Source: an uncultured Prevotella sp. (GTDB taxonomy: Bacteria > Bacteroidota > Bacteroidia > Bacteroidales > Bacteroidaceae). From it: DNA of 64,000 bases. Positions within the stretch are counted from its first letter, which is position 1, and every line of letters begins with the position of its first letter. A program made the translations under genes and the position numbers. Shown in pieces: positions 9,686-18,071 of the stretch. The stretch lies in the NCBI GenBank assembly GCA_944319795.1, contig CALUFA010000003.1:1-64000 (forward strand), read 5' to 3'. The notes beneath the pieces were generated by a model. That model did not search any database and was not told the DNA's origin. It saw only the letters and a program-made list of their open reading frames with translations.

Positions 9686-9839
9686 AAACACCTGGAAGCA
9701 CCCATTGTAGGGACATAATTTATTATGTCCGCACGTTCCGCAAGGAACGTATTTGATGCGGAAACACGTTTACACACACCACTACGAGGCGTGCGGACAT
9801 AATAAATTATGTCCCTACAATGGGTGCTTCCAGGTGTTT
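9686..9839. mobile_element. MITE-like element with perfect 49-base inverted repeats
   Basis: Arms 9686-9734 and 9791-9839 are perfect complements (49 bases), with 56 bases between them. Each arm itself contains a short dyad around GGACATAAT, and the centre holds GTTCC-GCAA-GGAAC. There is no coding capacity. It lies between the convergent fucO and acetyltransferase genes. The perfect arms suggest recent origin or active maintenance, so a non-autonomous transposable element is the leading idea. No clear target-site duplication was identified. Confidence 0.75.
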
Positions 9840-9898
9840 ATGAAAATGTTCATTATATCGAACTGACGTTAAAAACCGACTATATCCAACGCTATTCA

Positions 9899-10498
9899 TT
9901 ACTTATCCCCGTTGTCAACCGTCTTTATCACCCTGCACGGATTGCCAACAGCTACGCAATTGTCAGGAATCGAACGGGTGACTACGCTGCCTGCGCCTAT
10001 GACGCTGCCACGCCCGATGGTCACGCCTGGCAGTATCACCACGCCGCCGCCAATCCACGCGCCGTCGCATATTTTCACGGGCAGGGCATACGTAAGGCAA
10101 AACTCGCAATCGTCAGAGCCGTCGTCGGGAAGTATGCGCTCGGCGTAACGGGTAGAGTGTGTGGCGGTGTATATCTGCACGTTAGAGGCTATGAGCACGT
10201 CGTTGCCTATCTCGATGATGTTGTTGTCAACGAAGGTGCAGTTCATGTTGATTATCACCCGGTCGCCGATCATTATGTGGCGGCCGTACTCGCAGTGGAA
10301 GTCTACGTCGATATGCACGCGCCGCCCCACTCTACCGAACAGTTGGCTGAATATCTTCCGTTTTGCTTCCGTGTCGGTATAATCGGTGTCGTTAAGTTCG
10401 CGTGTCAAGCGTTTAGCCCTTGCCGCAATGGCCGCTATTTCAGGGTCGCCGCCGTAAAACGGCTCTCCTGCGAGGCATTTTTCAAGTTCGGTTTTCAT
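9899..10498 (-). CDS. maa: Maltose/galactoside O-acetyltransferase (left-handed beta-helix)
   Basis: A 199-residue acetyl-CoA-dependent sugar O-acetyltransferase of the LacA/NodL/Maa family. The N-terminal Mac domain (MKTELEKCLAGEPFYGGDPE) is followed by hexapeptide repeats such as IGDRVIINMNC, IEIGNDVLIASNVQI and PGVTIGRGSVIGAGSVV. The catalytic His is expected in TATHSTRYAER. It probably acetylates excess sugars in the cytoplasm. It stands alone, convergent with fucO across the MITE-like element. Confidence 0.93.
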   Translation of the reverse strand: MKTELEKCLAGEPFYGGDPEIAAIAARAKRLTRELNDTDYTDTEAKRKIFSQLFGRVGRRVHIDVDFHCEYGRHIMIGDRVIINMNCTFVDNNIIEIGNDVLIASNVQIYTATHSTRYAERILPDDGSDDCEFCLTYALPVKICDGAWIGGGVVILPGVTIGRGSVIGAGSVVTRSIPDNCVAVGNPCRVIKTVDNGDK

Positions 10499-10682
10499 TT
10501 TCAGTTGATGATTGAGATTTGGGAACGGATAATTGTGATTACCTTTTATGGTATTATGGAATGCAAAGATAGGCTTTTATCGGACAAATAAGCCTTATCG
10601 AGTGTTGATTTATGTTAATTTTTCGGGGGGGGGGTAAACTGTGAAAGCCCGTTTTTGCTTTACGAGTAAAGTGTATTTTCTG

Positions 10683-10690
10683 TACCTTTG
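10683..10690 (+). promoter_or_regulatory. -7 promoter box before the TonB-type receptor
   Basis: TACCTTTG followed by C matches the Bacteroidetes -7 consensus. The -33 box is weak: TTAC at 19 bases, or TTTTTG at 25 bases. If used, the 5' leader would contain array B. Confidence 0.55.
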
Positions 10691-10763
10691 CGTTGCAGGA
10701 AAAAGGGCTTCAGTAAGGCGGAACCAAGCTGCCGCATAAGTGGCTGAATGTCAACGCGTCAGC

Positions 10764-10829
10764 AAAAGGTAACCTTTCGGCCTCCAAAAGGTGGCCTTTT
10801 AGATGGCAAAAGGTAACCTTTTAGGCTGC
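10764..10829 (+). repeat. 22-base-register array B (3 units plus partial)
   Basis: Units start at 10764, 10786 and 10808, each exactly 22 bases, and a decayed fourth starts at 10830. All three have the palindromic core AAAAGG-N3-CCTTT. This is the best-preserved array and shows the consensus most clearly. Confidence 0.85.
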
Positions 10830-10972
10830 AAAATGCGGCAAACGGGCCGAGCGCAGTTCGCCGTGTAAAGAAAAATCAGCCTGTGCGCCACGAAAAAAAG
10901 GCTACGCACTGCAACATTTAGGCATTAATTTGCGTCAATATAAACAGAAATAACGATATAATAACAAGCTAT

Positions 10973-13300
10973 ATGAACATGACAATCAAACTCTCCGCAT
11001 TATGCGGATGCCTGCTTGCAGTGCAGGCGATGACGGCGCAGACCGTGACGGGACGCGTCGTTGACGGCGGCGGACGGCCGCTGGCTTACGCCAACGTGGT
11101 GGCGATGTCGCTGCCCGACTCAGCTTTCGTAGCCGGCGTGATGACTGCCGACGACGGCTCGTTTACGCTCGACTTGAAGGACACCGGCCGCCTGCTGCGC
11201 TTCTCGTCGGTAGGATATAAGACGGTTTACGCCGACCCCGTGGCCGACGTGGGCACGGTGCACCTTGAGGCATTGGCGCAAGTGTTAGGCGAAGTAGTGG
11301 TGAAGAGCGACCTGCCGCAGACGCGGCTTAAGGGCGAGGGCATGGTGACGGGCGTAAGCGGAACCCTGCTCGAACACGCCGGAACCATAGAGCGCATGCT
11401 CGACCGCATACCTAACGTGTCGGCCAGGAACGGCGAAATAGAGGTGTTCGGGCGCGGAACGCCCGAGCTTTACATCAACGGCCGCAAGGTAAGGGACAAG
11501 TCGGAGCTTGACCGACTGAACCCAGACAACATACGCGACGTGGAAGTAATCACCAACCCCGGCGCGCGTTACGACGCCAGCGTAACCTCGGTAATCCGCA
11601 TAAGGACGAAAAAGGCCGTGGGCGACGGCTTCAGCCTTGACAACCGCCTCTTCGGCGAGCTTAACGATTACGGCTACCTCGTCGGCGAAGACAACCTCAA
11701 TATGAACTACCGCACGGGCGGACTTGACGTCGGCGCGACGCTGCGCGCCAACAAATGGGCTAGCCCCGACCCCAAGACAACAGAGCAAATCACACACCTT
11801 GAGGACACATGGCGGCAGCGTAGCAAAATCGACCAGGTGTATAAGGACGAGAACTTGTACGCACGCTTGGCCGTGAGCTACATGTTCAACCAAGACCATT
11901 CAGTCGGCATAAGCGCAAGCTATAACCGTCAACCGTGGAACAAGCCGAGCGGATATATGGAATCAATACTCATGCAGGACGACGCTCTTACCGAGCAGTT
12001 GCGCAGTGACTACACCGCCTCCACGCAGGCTACCACGTTGCAGGGCAATGCCTATTACACTGGCAAAATAGGCCAGTGGGGCATTGACTTCAATACAGAC
12101 TGGATGTACACAAAGTCGAACTTGACGATGAACACCGTCGAGGACTATACCAAGACTGGGCTGCAGACGGAACACAACGACGTAACCACCAACACCGTTC
12201 CGCGCAGCAACCTCATAGCTTCCAAGCTCGTCTTGACCGCCCCGCTCTTCGGCGGCGAGCTGTCTTTCGGCGGAGAATACTCTTACTCGATACGCAAGTC
12301 GGCCTACACCGTGCTGCCCAAGGGCATCATCAACGACAACCACAGCCGCACGGAGGAAGGTTTGGCCACGGCGTTCGTAGAGTATGGCCGCCAGTTCGGC
12401 CCCATAATTGCGCAAGTGGGGCTGCGCTACGAGGACGTTGACTTCGACTATTACGAGGACGGAAGGCGCATAGCGGAGCAAAGCCGGTCGTACGGCGACT
12501 GGTTTCCGTCGGTAGCAATGTCGGCCATGTTAGGTAAAGTGGGTGTCCAAGTGGGCTATTCCGCCGACATACGCCGCCCCTCTTACGACCAACTTCGCAG
12601 CAACATATACTACGACAACCGCTATACCTACGAGGGCGGAAACCCCTTCCTGCAACCTACCAAGAGCCATAACGTCAACCTTGCCGCCTCGTATAAGTGG
12701 CTGATGTTCAGCGCAGGGTATTCACATATCATGGACCCAATCATAGAACACAGCGAGACCTACAACGACGACCCTGCCGTGGCGCTGTTCCGTCAAGTGA
12801 ACGGCGAGGCTTACGACAAAGTGTTCGCCTCGCTAAACCTGCGCCCCACCATAGGCCCGTGGCATCCGTCATTGATGATAGGCGTGCAGAAACAGTGGTT
12901 CAAGATGGCCGTACACGGGCACAATCCGCTTGACAACCCTCTGGCGACGATCCGCTTTAATAACACGGTTGATGTCAAACTGTGCGAGATTTCTCTCAAC
13001 ATGAGCTGCAATACGACTGGTGCGGATGAGAACAACTACCTGCGCAAGCCGTCGTTCCGCGCCGACATGTCGCTCTATAAATCGCTGTTGAAGGACAAGC
13101 TGACGCTTTCGCTTTACGTCTCCGACCTGTTCAAGACCGGCAAGAACAGCGTTGTGACGTACTACGGAACGATGCGCGAGTCAATCTACGAACCGAAAGC
13201 GCTGCGCAACGTCAACCTTACCGTGCGCTACAAGTTTAACGTAACCAACAGTAAATACAAGGGTACGGGTGCCGGACAAGGACAGAAGAGCCGACTGTAA
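10973..13300 (+). CDS. TonB-dependent-type outer-membrane receptor with carboxypeptidase-like domain
   Basis: A 775-residue outer-membrane protein. A signal peptide (about 1-23, ending at MTAQ) is followed by a CarboxypepD_reg beta-sandwich (about 24-105, VTGRVVDGGGRPLAYANVV). A plug-like part comes next (GTLLEHAGTIERMLDRIPN, ELYINGRKVRD, NPDNIRDVEVITNPGARYDA), then a long beta-barrel to the C-terminus. It matches the 'outer membrane beta-barrel' family related to CirA/FepA rather than SusC, as no SusC signature and no SusD partner are present. The ligand is unknown. It is monocistronic, with a terminator-like hairpin after it. ATG 10979 is an alternative start. Confidence 0.9.
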   Translation: MNMTIKLSALCGCLLAVQAMTAQTVTGRVVDGGGRPLAYANVVAMSLPDSAFVAGVMTADDGSFTLDLKDTGRLLRFSSVGYKTVYADPVADVGTVHLEALAQVLGEVVVKSDLPQTRLKGEGMVTGVSGTLLEHAGTIERMLDRIPNVSARNGEIEVFGRGTPELYINGRKVRDKSELDRLNPDNIRDVEVITNPGARYDASVTSVIRIRTKKAVGDGFSLDNRLFGELNDYGYLVGEDNLNMNYRTGGLDVGATLRANKWASPDPKTTEQITHLEDTWRQRSKIDQVYKDENLYARLAVSYMFNQDHSVGISASYNRQPWNKPSGYMESILMQDDALTEQLRSDYTASTQATTLQGNAYYTGKIGQWGIDFNTDWMYTKSNLTMNTVEDYTKTGLQTEHNDVTTNTVPRSNLIASKLVLTAPLFGGELSFGGEYSYSIRKSAYTVLPKGIINDNHSRTEEGLATAFVEYGRQFGPIIAQVGLRYEDVDFDYYEDGRRIAEQSRSYGDWFPSVAMSAMLGKVGVQVGYSADIRRPSYDQLRSNIYYDNRYTYEGGNPFLQPTKSHNVNLAASYKWLMFSAGYSHIMDPIIEHSETYNDDPAVALFRQVNGEAYDKVFASLNLRPTIGPWHPSLMIGVQKQWFKMAVHGHNPLDNPLATIRFNNTVDVKLCEISLNMSCNTTGADENNYLRKPSFRADMSLYKSLLKDKLTLSLYVSDLFKTGKNSVVTYYGTMRESIYEPKALRNVNLTVRYKFNVTNSKYKGTGAGQGQKSRL

Positions 13301-13320
13301 ATTATCAGTCAAACGTTATA

Positions 13321-13368
13321 AAAACAACAAACGGGCGGCATATTGTTCTTGCCGTCCGTCTGTTGTTT
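13321..13368 (+). terminator. Terminator hairpin after the receptor gene
   Basis: ACAACAAACGGGCGGCA pairs imperfectly with TGCCGTCCGTCTGTTGT across a short loop, with A-rich and T-rich flanks. It probably serves both convergent genes. The remaining bases to 13502 hold nothing recognisable. Confidence 0.7.
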
Positions 13369-13502
13369 ATCATCCACTACCTCCTTATTCCAAGAAGTGG
13401 TGGCATATTGTCATTCCTGGTCTCGGCCCAAAATCCGTGTGTACTGCCTCGTTATTATAAATTGAAACAACGAACAAATACGACGCAGCTTATTTTGCCA
13501 CG

Positions 13503-14705
13503 TTATCCGTCCTTACGCCACCATATCCTCATTATCTTGCGGTATATTACAGCAACATTTACCGCCGAGACAATGGCGAACAACGCCAGTCCAAGCATTA
13601 CCGAAGGAAGCATGGAACCTGTTTCGACTCTTGGAAACAGCGTCTCGATTACGCTCATGTAGTATCCCCGGGCTGAGGCTACGGCAGCCAAAGCAGCAAT
13701 AAGAACCAATGCGTTAAGCCCAAGTGTAAGCAGGGCGTAAGGCGCAGCCGTGCGCATGGGACTGTAGCCTATGAGAAGCAGGTTTTCGAGTTTCGACGAG
13801 TTTTTCTGCACCAACAGGTAAATGCTCAGCATCAGTATGTAGAGGCTGAGCAGGCTGATTACGCCGCCCACGGCCATAACCGCAGTCACCGCCGTGCGGA
13901 GGAAATAGGCTGTTTTTTCGTTTCTCAGCCTGTCGTCATCGGCCTCAAGTCCGTTATCGTCCAAATACTTTGCAACGTTCGTTCCGCCTGGATTGGCCAT
14001 CTCTACGATAAGGCGTGTAGGTGCCGACTGGTAACCGGGGGCATAGCGTGCATTGCTCCAATCGATAAACGACTGTGGAACGAGTATGGTATTGAGTCTG
14101 CCCGAGAAGCCAATCACACGCCCCTTGTATTCGTCGTGCAAGCCGTTGCCACTGATGTGGATGTTGAAATCTATCATGCCTACGAGCCCTTCACTTATCT
14201 TGGGGAGCGAACGGTTTTGGGCAAAGCCGAAGTTGTACATGTTGATATAAGTACGAGGCAGTATTATAGGGATTTCGCGACTGCCCGCCTGATATTTCCA
14301 CTCAGACTCAGGGGCGTCTACGAAACCGTCGGGCACACTCTCGAAGAATATCTCCGAGCTGAGCACGGGCTGCCCGTTCACACCCATCCTTGCGTCGACC
14401 CTGTATCCGGCCGACGCGAAACTCCCCACCCTACCGGCAACGCCGCTTTGGACGAGGCCGTCAATATCTGCTTGGCTGAAGGTGTTGGCCCGACTAGAAA
14501 GGGCACCGGCGGCGCCGACTTTCTTACTTATGATAACGTAGTCGGACTTCATGAAGCTATCTTGCGAAGTGAAGACGGGCAGCACGTCGCGATAGAACTG
14601 GTAACCGAGGAGGACGATCAACATGCCGAAGAAGTTGGCAAACACGAACCCGGCAAACTGGGGCACGCTTATGTGCCTACGCAGTAGTTTCCAAACCAAA
14701 GTCAT
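13503..14705 (-). CDS. ABC transporter permease, FtsX/MacB-like
   Basis: This 400-residue integral membrane protein has one N-terminal membrane segment (about 17-38), a periplasmic domain (about 40-265), and three C-terminal segments (about 268-300, 312-345, 362-390). That is the topology of FtsX/MacB-type permeases, which move lipoproteins or transmit mechanical force rather than import solutes. Its start overlaps the end of the ATPase gene by four bases, and the lipoprotein gene lies upstream, so the three form one translationally coupled operon. The substrate is unknown. The upstream DUF4836 lipoprotein is a plausible partner. Confidence 0.88.
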   Translation of the reverse strand: MTLVWKLLRRHISVPQFAGFVFANFFGMLIVLLGYQFYRDVLPVFTSQDSFMKSDYVIISKKVGAAGALSSRANTFSQADIDGLVQSGVAGRVGSFASAGYRVDARMGVNGQPVLSSEIFFESVPDGFVDAPESEWKYQAGSREIPIILPRTYINMYNFGFAQNRSLPKISEGLVGMIDFNIHISGNGLHDEYKGRVIGFSGRLNTILVPQSFIDWSNARYAPGYQSAPTRLIVEMANPGGTNVAKYLDDNGLEADDDRLRNEKTAYFLRTAVTAVMAVGGVISLLSLYILMLSIYLLVQKNSSKLENLLLIGYSPMRTAAPYALLTLGLNALVLIAALAAVASARGYYMSVIETLFPRVETGSMLPSVMLGLALFAIVSAVNVAVIYRKIMRIWWRKDG

Positions 14706-15346
14706 AACCTGAGTGTTTTTTCGTAACCTAAATCCATGTGCTTGCCTATGCTGGTGACTATCACACCGGCCCCGCGAGCCTCGGCTTCCGTGGCCATTAA
14801 ACGCCCCATTACGACGGAGTTGGCATCGTCGAGATGGCTTACAGGTTCATCGGCGAGAATAAAGTCGAATGGTTGGGCCAAAGCACGCATCATAGCCACG
14901 CGCTGTTGCTGACCGAAAGACATGTGGCCGACCTTGGCATCAAGTTTATCGCCTATTCCGAGCATATCAAACCATTCTTCTATCTGCCGCCGCGTCTTAC
15001 ATCCGGTAAGTTTGTTCTTTATCTCTACGTTCTCGTAAGCCGTAAGTTCGGGGAACAGGCGCAGCTCCTGAAACAGGTAGCTGAGACGGTTCTTGCGCAT
15101 GTCTACCCAGTCAGCCACCTTAAACGACGACGAAACCGTACCGTCGAACGTAATCTGTCCGGAATAGTCGCGGCGGTATCCGAGCACATAGCTGCAAAAG
15201 GTGCTCTTACCTTTGCCACTGCCGGCTTCAATCAAATAAGACCGACCTTTCTCGAAAACGACATCTTTGTTCCAAATATCGGAAACGATGTCTGTCCGCT
15301 GTGAAAATATTTCGGGAACAACCTTGTGAAACCCTATCTTTTCCAT
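14702..15346 (-). CDS. ABC transporter ATP-binding protein
   Basis: A 214-residue ATPase with Walker A (GSGKGKST, about residues 42-49), Q-loop region LFQELRLFPELTAYENV, signature MSFGQQQRVAMMRAL and Walker B FILADEPVSHLD. The signature reads SFGQQQ instead of SGGQ, a mild variation. It pairs with the FtsX-like permease encoded next and resembles the LolD/MacB class of ATPases. The start codon overlaps the stop codon of the DUF4836 gene (TAATG), showing coupling. Confidence 0.93.
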   Translation of the reverse strand: MEKIGFHKVVPEIFSQRTDIVSDIWNKDVVFEKGRSYLIEAGSGKGKSTFCSYVLGYRRDYSGQITFDGTVSSSFKVADWVDMRKNRLSYLFQELRLFPELTAYENVEIKNKLTGCKTRRQIEEWFDMLGIGDKLDAKVGHMSFGQQQRVAMMRALAQPFDFILADEPVSHLDDANSVVMGRLMATEAEARGAGVIVTSIGKHMDLGYEKTLRL

Positions 15347-16701
15347 TACTCAACAATGTATATTAACGTATTTGCGCCGCCGGTCAACGCCTTGACAAAG
15401 CTGCCGGAACTGTCGTCGGCGACAATTGCGCCAAGATTGAGCACCATCGCTAAACGGCGGCCTGTGATCCGCCCACGTACACCGGCCGGTAACGGATTTG
15501 CCGAAGCCGACAATATGGCCTTGGCATCTTGATTAGTATCACCCATATAGAAAAGCATGTTACCAGACACGCCGAAATGATATTCCACGCCTCCACCAAC
15601 ATAACAATACGCATCCTTGCCCTGATCTACAATTTTACTACCGGCAGGGCACGACTTTTTCCAATAATCGACATCATTGAGGAAATCCTTACTTTTCAAC
15701 ATAGCGCACATCCGCAATTTTAAAGTATCTGTCCCCAAACGTGGCATCACGACGAGCGCGTCGCCGTCGATGCTCTTTATTATCTTGTCCATATCGATTG
15801 CCATGTTGGCACCGGCAAGCAATGTTTGGAACGTCTTATTCGAATGCATGAGACTTATGAACCGCTCACCGTCAACGTTCATAAACACGCCCAAAGCTGC
15901 ATCGGCTGGCATATTTGCAGTCATTCCACCGCTTATCGGCCTGAACACTTCGCGCGATGCCTTCAACTCCTTGTCCATACTATTATTGAAAGAGAATGTC
16001 TCACCGCTAACGATAATGCATCCTGCATCGCTCGATGATAACCCGGCAGCTATAACCACCTGTGACGCATCTGCATCCTTCGGTGCGCCTAACATAAACG
16101 GGGCGGCAAACCTGTCGGGCAATGCCGCTGCCTGAGCGACAATGGCGACGGGAGCATTAATGCTATCCAACTTTGCAAACATACGGGTTTTCTTGATTCC
16201 GTCGCCACTTTCCTGTCCAAGCATCCTTGCTATACGCTGCCGGGTCTCTGCCTGCCGAACAGGCAAAGACGGACCTAAGACAACAAGCGTTTCATCAGAA
16301 AAGCCTGCCACCCAAGAATCCTTTATAACTGTGAATTTATAATCTTTATACGTAGAAACCGACTTACATGTTCCGTTTTGTGACAACTTGCCAAGCCAAT
16401 CACCAAACGCCTTTGGGTCTGCCAACTTGGCCGCAAGGCCGATGTCGCCTTCGACAGTCTCAAAAAGATAAATCTTGGCAGACAAGTCTATACCACTGCT
16501 TGCACCGTCGTCAAGTTTGAACATATCTTTAACTGCATCAGGAGCACCATCAGACAACAAAGTTTGCGCATCCAACGCCAGCAAGGCCGTGCAGTTATCA
16601 GGTATGGCATCAAGATAATCTTCATCCGAACATGATGAAAACAAAGATAACACCAACACGGCCGCAAACACCATCAACGGCCCAACAACAATCTTCTTCA
16701 T
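15346..16701 (-). CDS. DUF4836 family lipoprotein
   Basis: This 451-residue protein has a lipoprotein signal (hydrophobic stretch, then LFSSCSDED with the lipobox Cys at about residue 25). The body begins DYLDAIPDNCTALLALD, typical of the Bacteroidetes DUF4836 family of periplasmic or surface lipoproteins of unknown function. It heads an operon with an ABC ATPase and an FtsX-like permease. This suggests it is carried by, or works with, that transporter; this is inference from context. Confidence 0.85.
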   Translation of the reverse strand: MKKIVVGPLMVFAAVLVLSLFSSCSDEDYLDAIPDNCTALLALDAQTLLSDGAPDAVKDMFKLDDGASSGIDLSAKIYLFETVEGDIGLAAKLADPKAFGDWLGKLSQNGTCKSVSTYKDYKFTVIKDSWVAGFSDETLVVLGPSLPVRQAETRQRIARMLGQESGDGIKKTRMFAKLDSINAPVAIVAQAAALPDRFAAPFMLGAPKDADASQVVIAAGLSSSDAGCIIVSGETFSFNNSMDKELKASREVFRPISGGMTANMPADAALGVFMNVDGERFISLMHSNKTFQTLLAGANMAIDMDKIIKSIDGDALVVMPRLGTDTLKLRMCAMLKSKDFLNDVDYWKKSCPAGSKIVDQGKDAYCYVGGGVEYHFGVSGNMLFYMGDTNQDAKAILSASANPLPAGVRGRITGRRLAMVLNLGAIVADDSSGSFVKALTGGANTLIYIVE

Positions 16702-16743
16702 TTACCTTAATATTGCTTTTATGTAAACGTCGGAATACGAATC

Positions 16744-17475
16744 CTATTTTCTTAAAGCCAGTTGGGCACCCATAGTGGCATATAAAGCAGCCGTCTCCGT
16801 CCGCAAACGACTCGTGCCCAACGTAACAGATTCATAACCATTTGCTACTGCCAAGTTTACCTCCTCTATGGAAAAATCACCTTCAGGGCCTATAAGCACG
16901 GTGACATCATCACCCTCTGCGGAAGAAGCTAAACTATAAACATCGGTAAAGAAATCTTTCCGGCTGATTTCATCATGGCAATGAGCGATATACTTGCGCC
17001 CATTACGTGGAGCGCTGACGAAGTCTTTGAAAGACATCATAGCGTTCAACCTCGGTTTCCACGGTTTATGGCTCTGCTTTACGGCAGAAACTACAATTTT
17101 GTCCAACCGCACAGTGCGCATCACTTTGCGTTCAGAACATTTGCAATTCAGGAACGTTACTTCATCTACACCTATCTCAGTTGCTTTCTCGCAAAACCAT
17201 TCAATGCGATCCATCATCTTTGTCGGCGCTATTGCAATGTGGATGTTCCCTTTCCAAGCCTTCTCCTGTGGAAGAACTTCCTTTATTTCATACATGCAAC
17301 GCTTCGTTGCGGCAATCGTAACCTCAGCACGATAAAACACACCTTCACCATCCATGAGGTACATCTCGTCACCGCTCTTAAGCCTCAAAACACGTAAGGC
17401 ATGCATAGCTTCTTCCAATGGCAGTTCAGTCAATTCGGAAGCCGAAGGAACATAAAAAAATCGTATTTCTTTCAT
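16744..17475 (-). CDS. rsmE: 16S rRNA m3U1498 methyltransferase RsmE
   Basis: A 243-residue SPOUT-class methyltransferase that modifies U1498 of 16S rRNA. Start is ATG 17475 (MKEIRFFYVPSA); a TTG three codons upstream is less likely. The knotted SAM-binding signature is visible as VLIGPEGDFSIEEV followed by VTLGTSRLRTETAALYA near the C-terminus. It lies 14 bases downstream of the DUF151 gene, so the two may be co-transcribed. Confidence 0.95.
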   Translation of the reverse strand: MKEIRFFYVPSASELTELPLEEAMHALRVLRLKSGDEMYLMDGEGVFYRAEVTIAATKRCMYEIKEVLPQEKAWKGNIHIAIAPTKMMDRIEWFCEKATEIGVDEVTFLNCKCSERKVMRTVRLDKIVVSAVKQSHKPWKPRLNAMMSFKDFVSAPRNGRKYIAHCHDEISRKDFFTDVYSLASSAEGDDVTVLIGPEGDFSIEEVNLAVANGYESVTLGTSRLRTETAALYATMGAQLALRK

Positions 17476-17489
17476 ATTGCGCAATTCAC

Positions 17490-18053
17490 TTAATTGTCAG
17501 TTTTTTCATTTTTCTTGTTGCGTCGATTCTTCTCATCACGCAAATGCGAAGCAAGTTCATAATTCTCGTCTGCTATAGCCTTGTCCAAAGCAGCTTGCAA
17601 CATTTCGTCGCTTATCGTATTCACAGGCAGCGACACGCCTTTTGAATTTTCATTATATATAACAGCTTGACGCTTCATCAATCCTGATTCCATGTATATC
17701 GGTATGCCGCCGACAACAGAAAGCAACACGGCGTCAGACGCGCGGATAAGCGTCGTCTCCATAGTTTCCTTATCATAAAGGAGCGTCCGGTATTGGCCGT
17801 CTATAATCGTATCTATCACAATCTCATAGTTCAACCCGCAACTGTTCTTCAACAATTTGCATAACACCTCTGGAAGCATGATCCGCGTTATCGGGATTCT
17901 CTTCACCCTCAGTTCAAGTTGTACAGCCATAGCTTTATCGCAAACAATCGTTATCTGCAGTCTTCCTGTTTCATCCGTCAGAATCAACAAGCCAAGATCT
18001 TCGGTTCCAACGATCTCCGACACGCCCTTAAATATCAATCGTTCCTTCGTCAT
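17490..18053 (-). CDS. Bifunctional nuclease family protein (DUF151) with UVR motif
   Basis: A 187-residue protein. Residues about 1-135 form the DUF151 'bifunctional nuclease' domain (LLILTDETGRLQITIVCDKA, then AVLLSVVGGIPIYME). The C-terminal part (about 145-185, LDKAIADENYELASHLRDEKNRR) is a UVR-type coiled coil as in UvrB/UvrC. Members from other phyla have reported RNase/DNase activity; the role in Bacteroidetes is not established. It lies 18 bases after the MFS gene and just before rsmE. Confidence 0.9.
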   Translation of the reverse strand: MTKERLIFKGVSEIVGTEDLGLLILTDETGRLQITIVCDKAMAVQLELRVKRIPITRIMLPEVLCKLLKNSCGLNYEIVIDTIIDGQYRTLLYDKETMETTLIRASDAVLLSVVGGIPIYMESGLMKRQAVIYNENSKGVSLPVNTISDEMLQAALDKAIADENYELASHLRDEKNRRNKKNEKTDN

Positions 18054-18071
18054 AAAACCAATTATTAAAAA

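Larger units (their letters stand above)
10499..10972. other. Intergenic region with poly-G run, promoter and 22-base array B
   Basis: Between the divergent acetyltransferase and receptor genes there is a run of ten G at 10625-10634, a -7 box at 10683-10690 and array B at 10764-10829. No gene was seen. Confidence 0.6.

Noticed and set aside
9809-10591. 260-codon plus-strand open frame
   Set aside because: It lies opposite the O-acetyltransferase gene and across the MITE-like element; the acetyltransferase has all family motifs, so this is a shadow frame.
10764-10829. CRISPR array
   Set aside because: The units adjoin without spacers, the period is 22 bases, and no cas genes are present.
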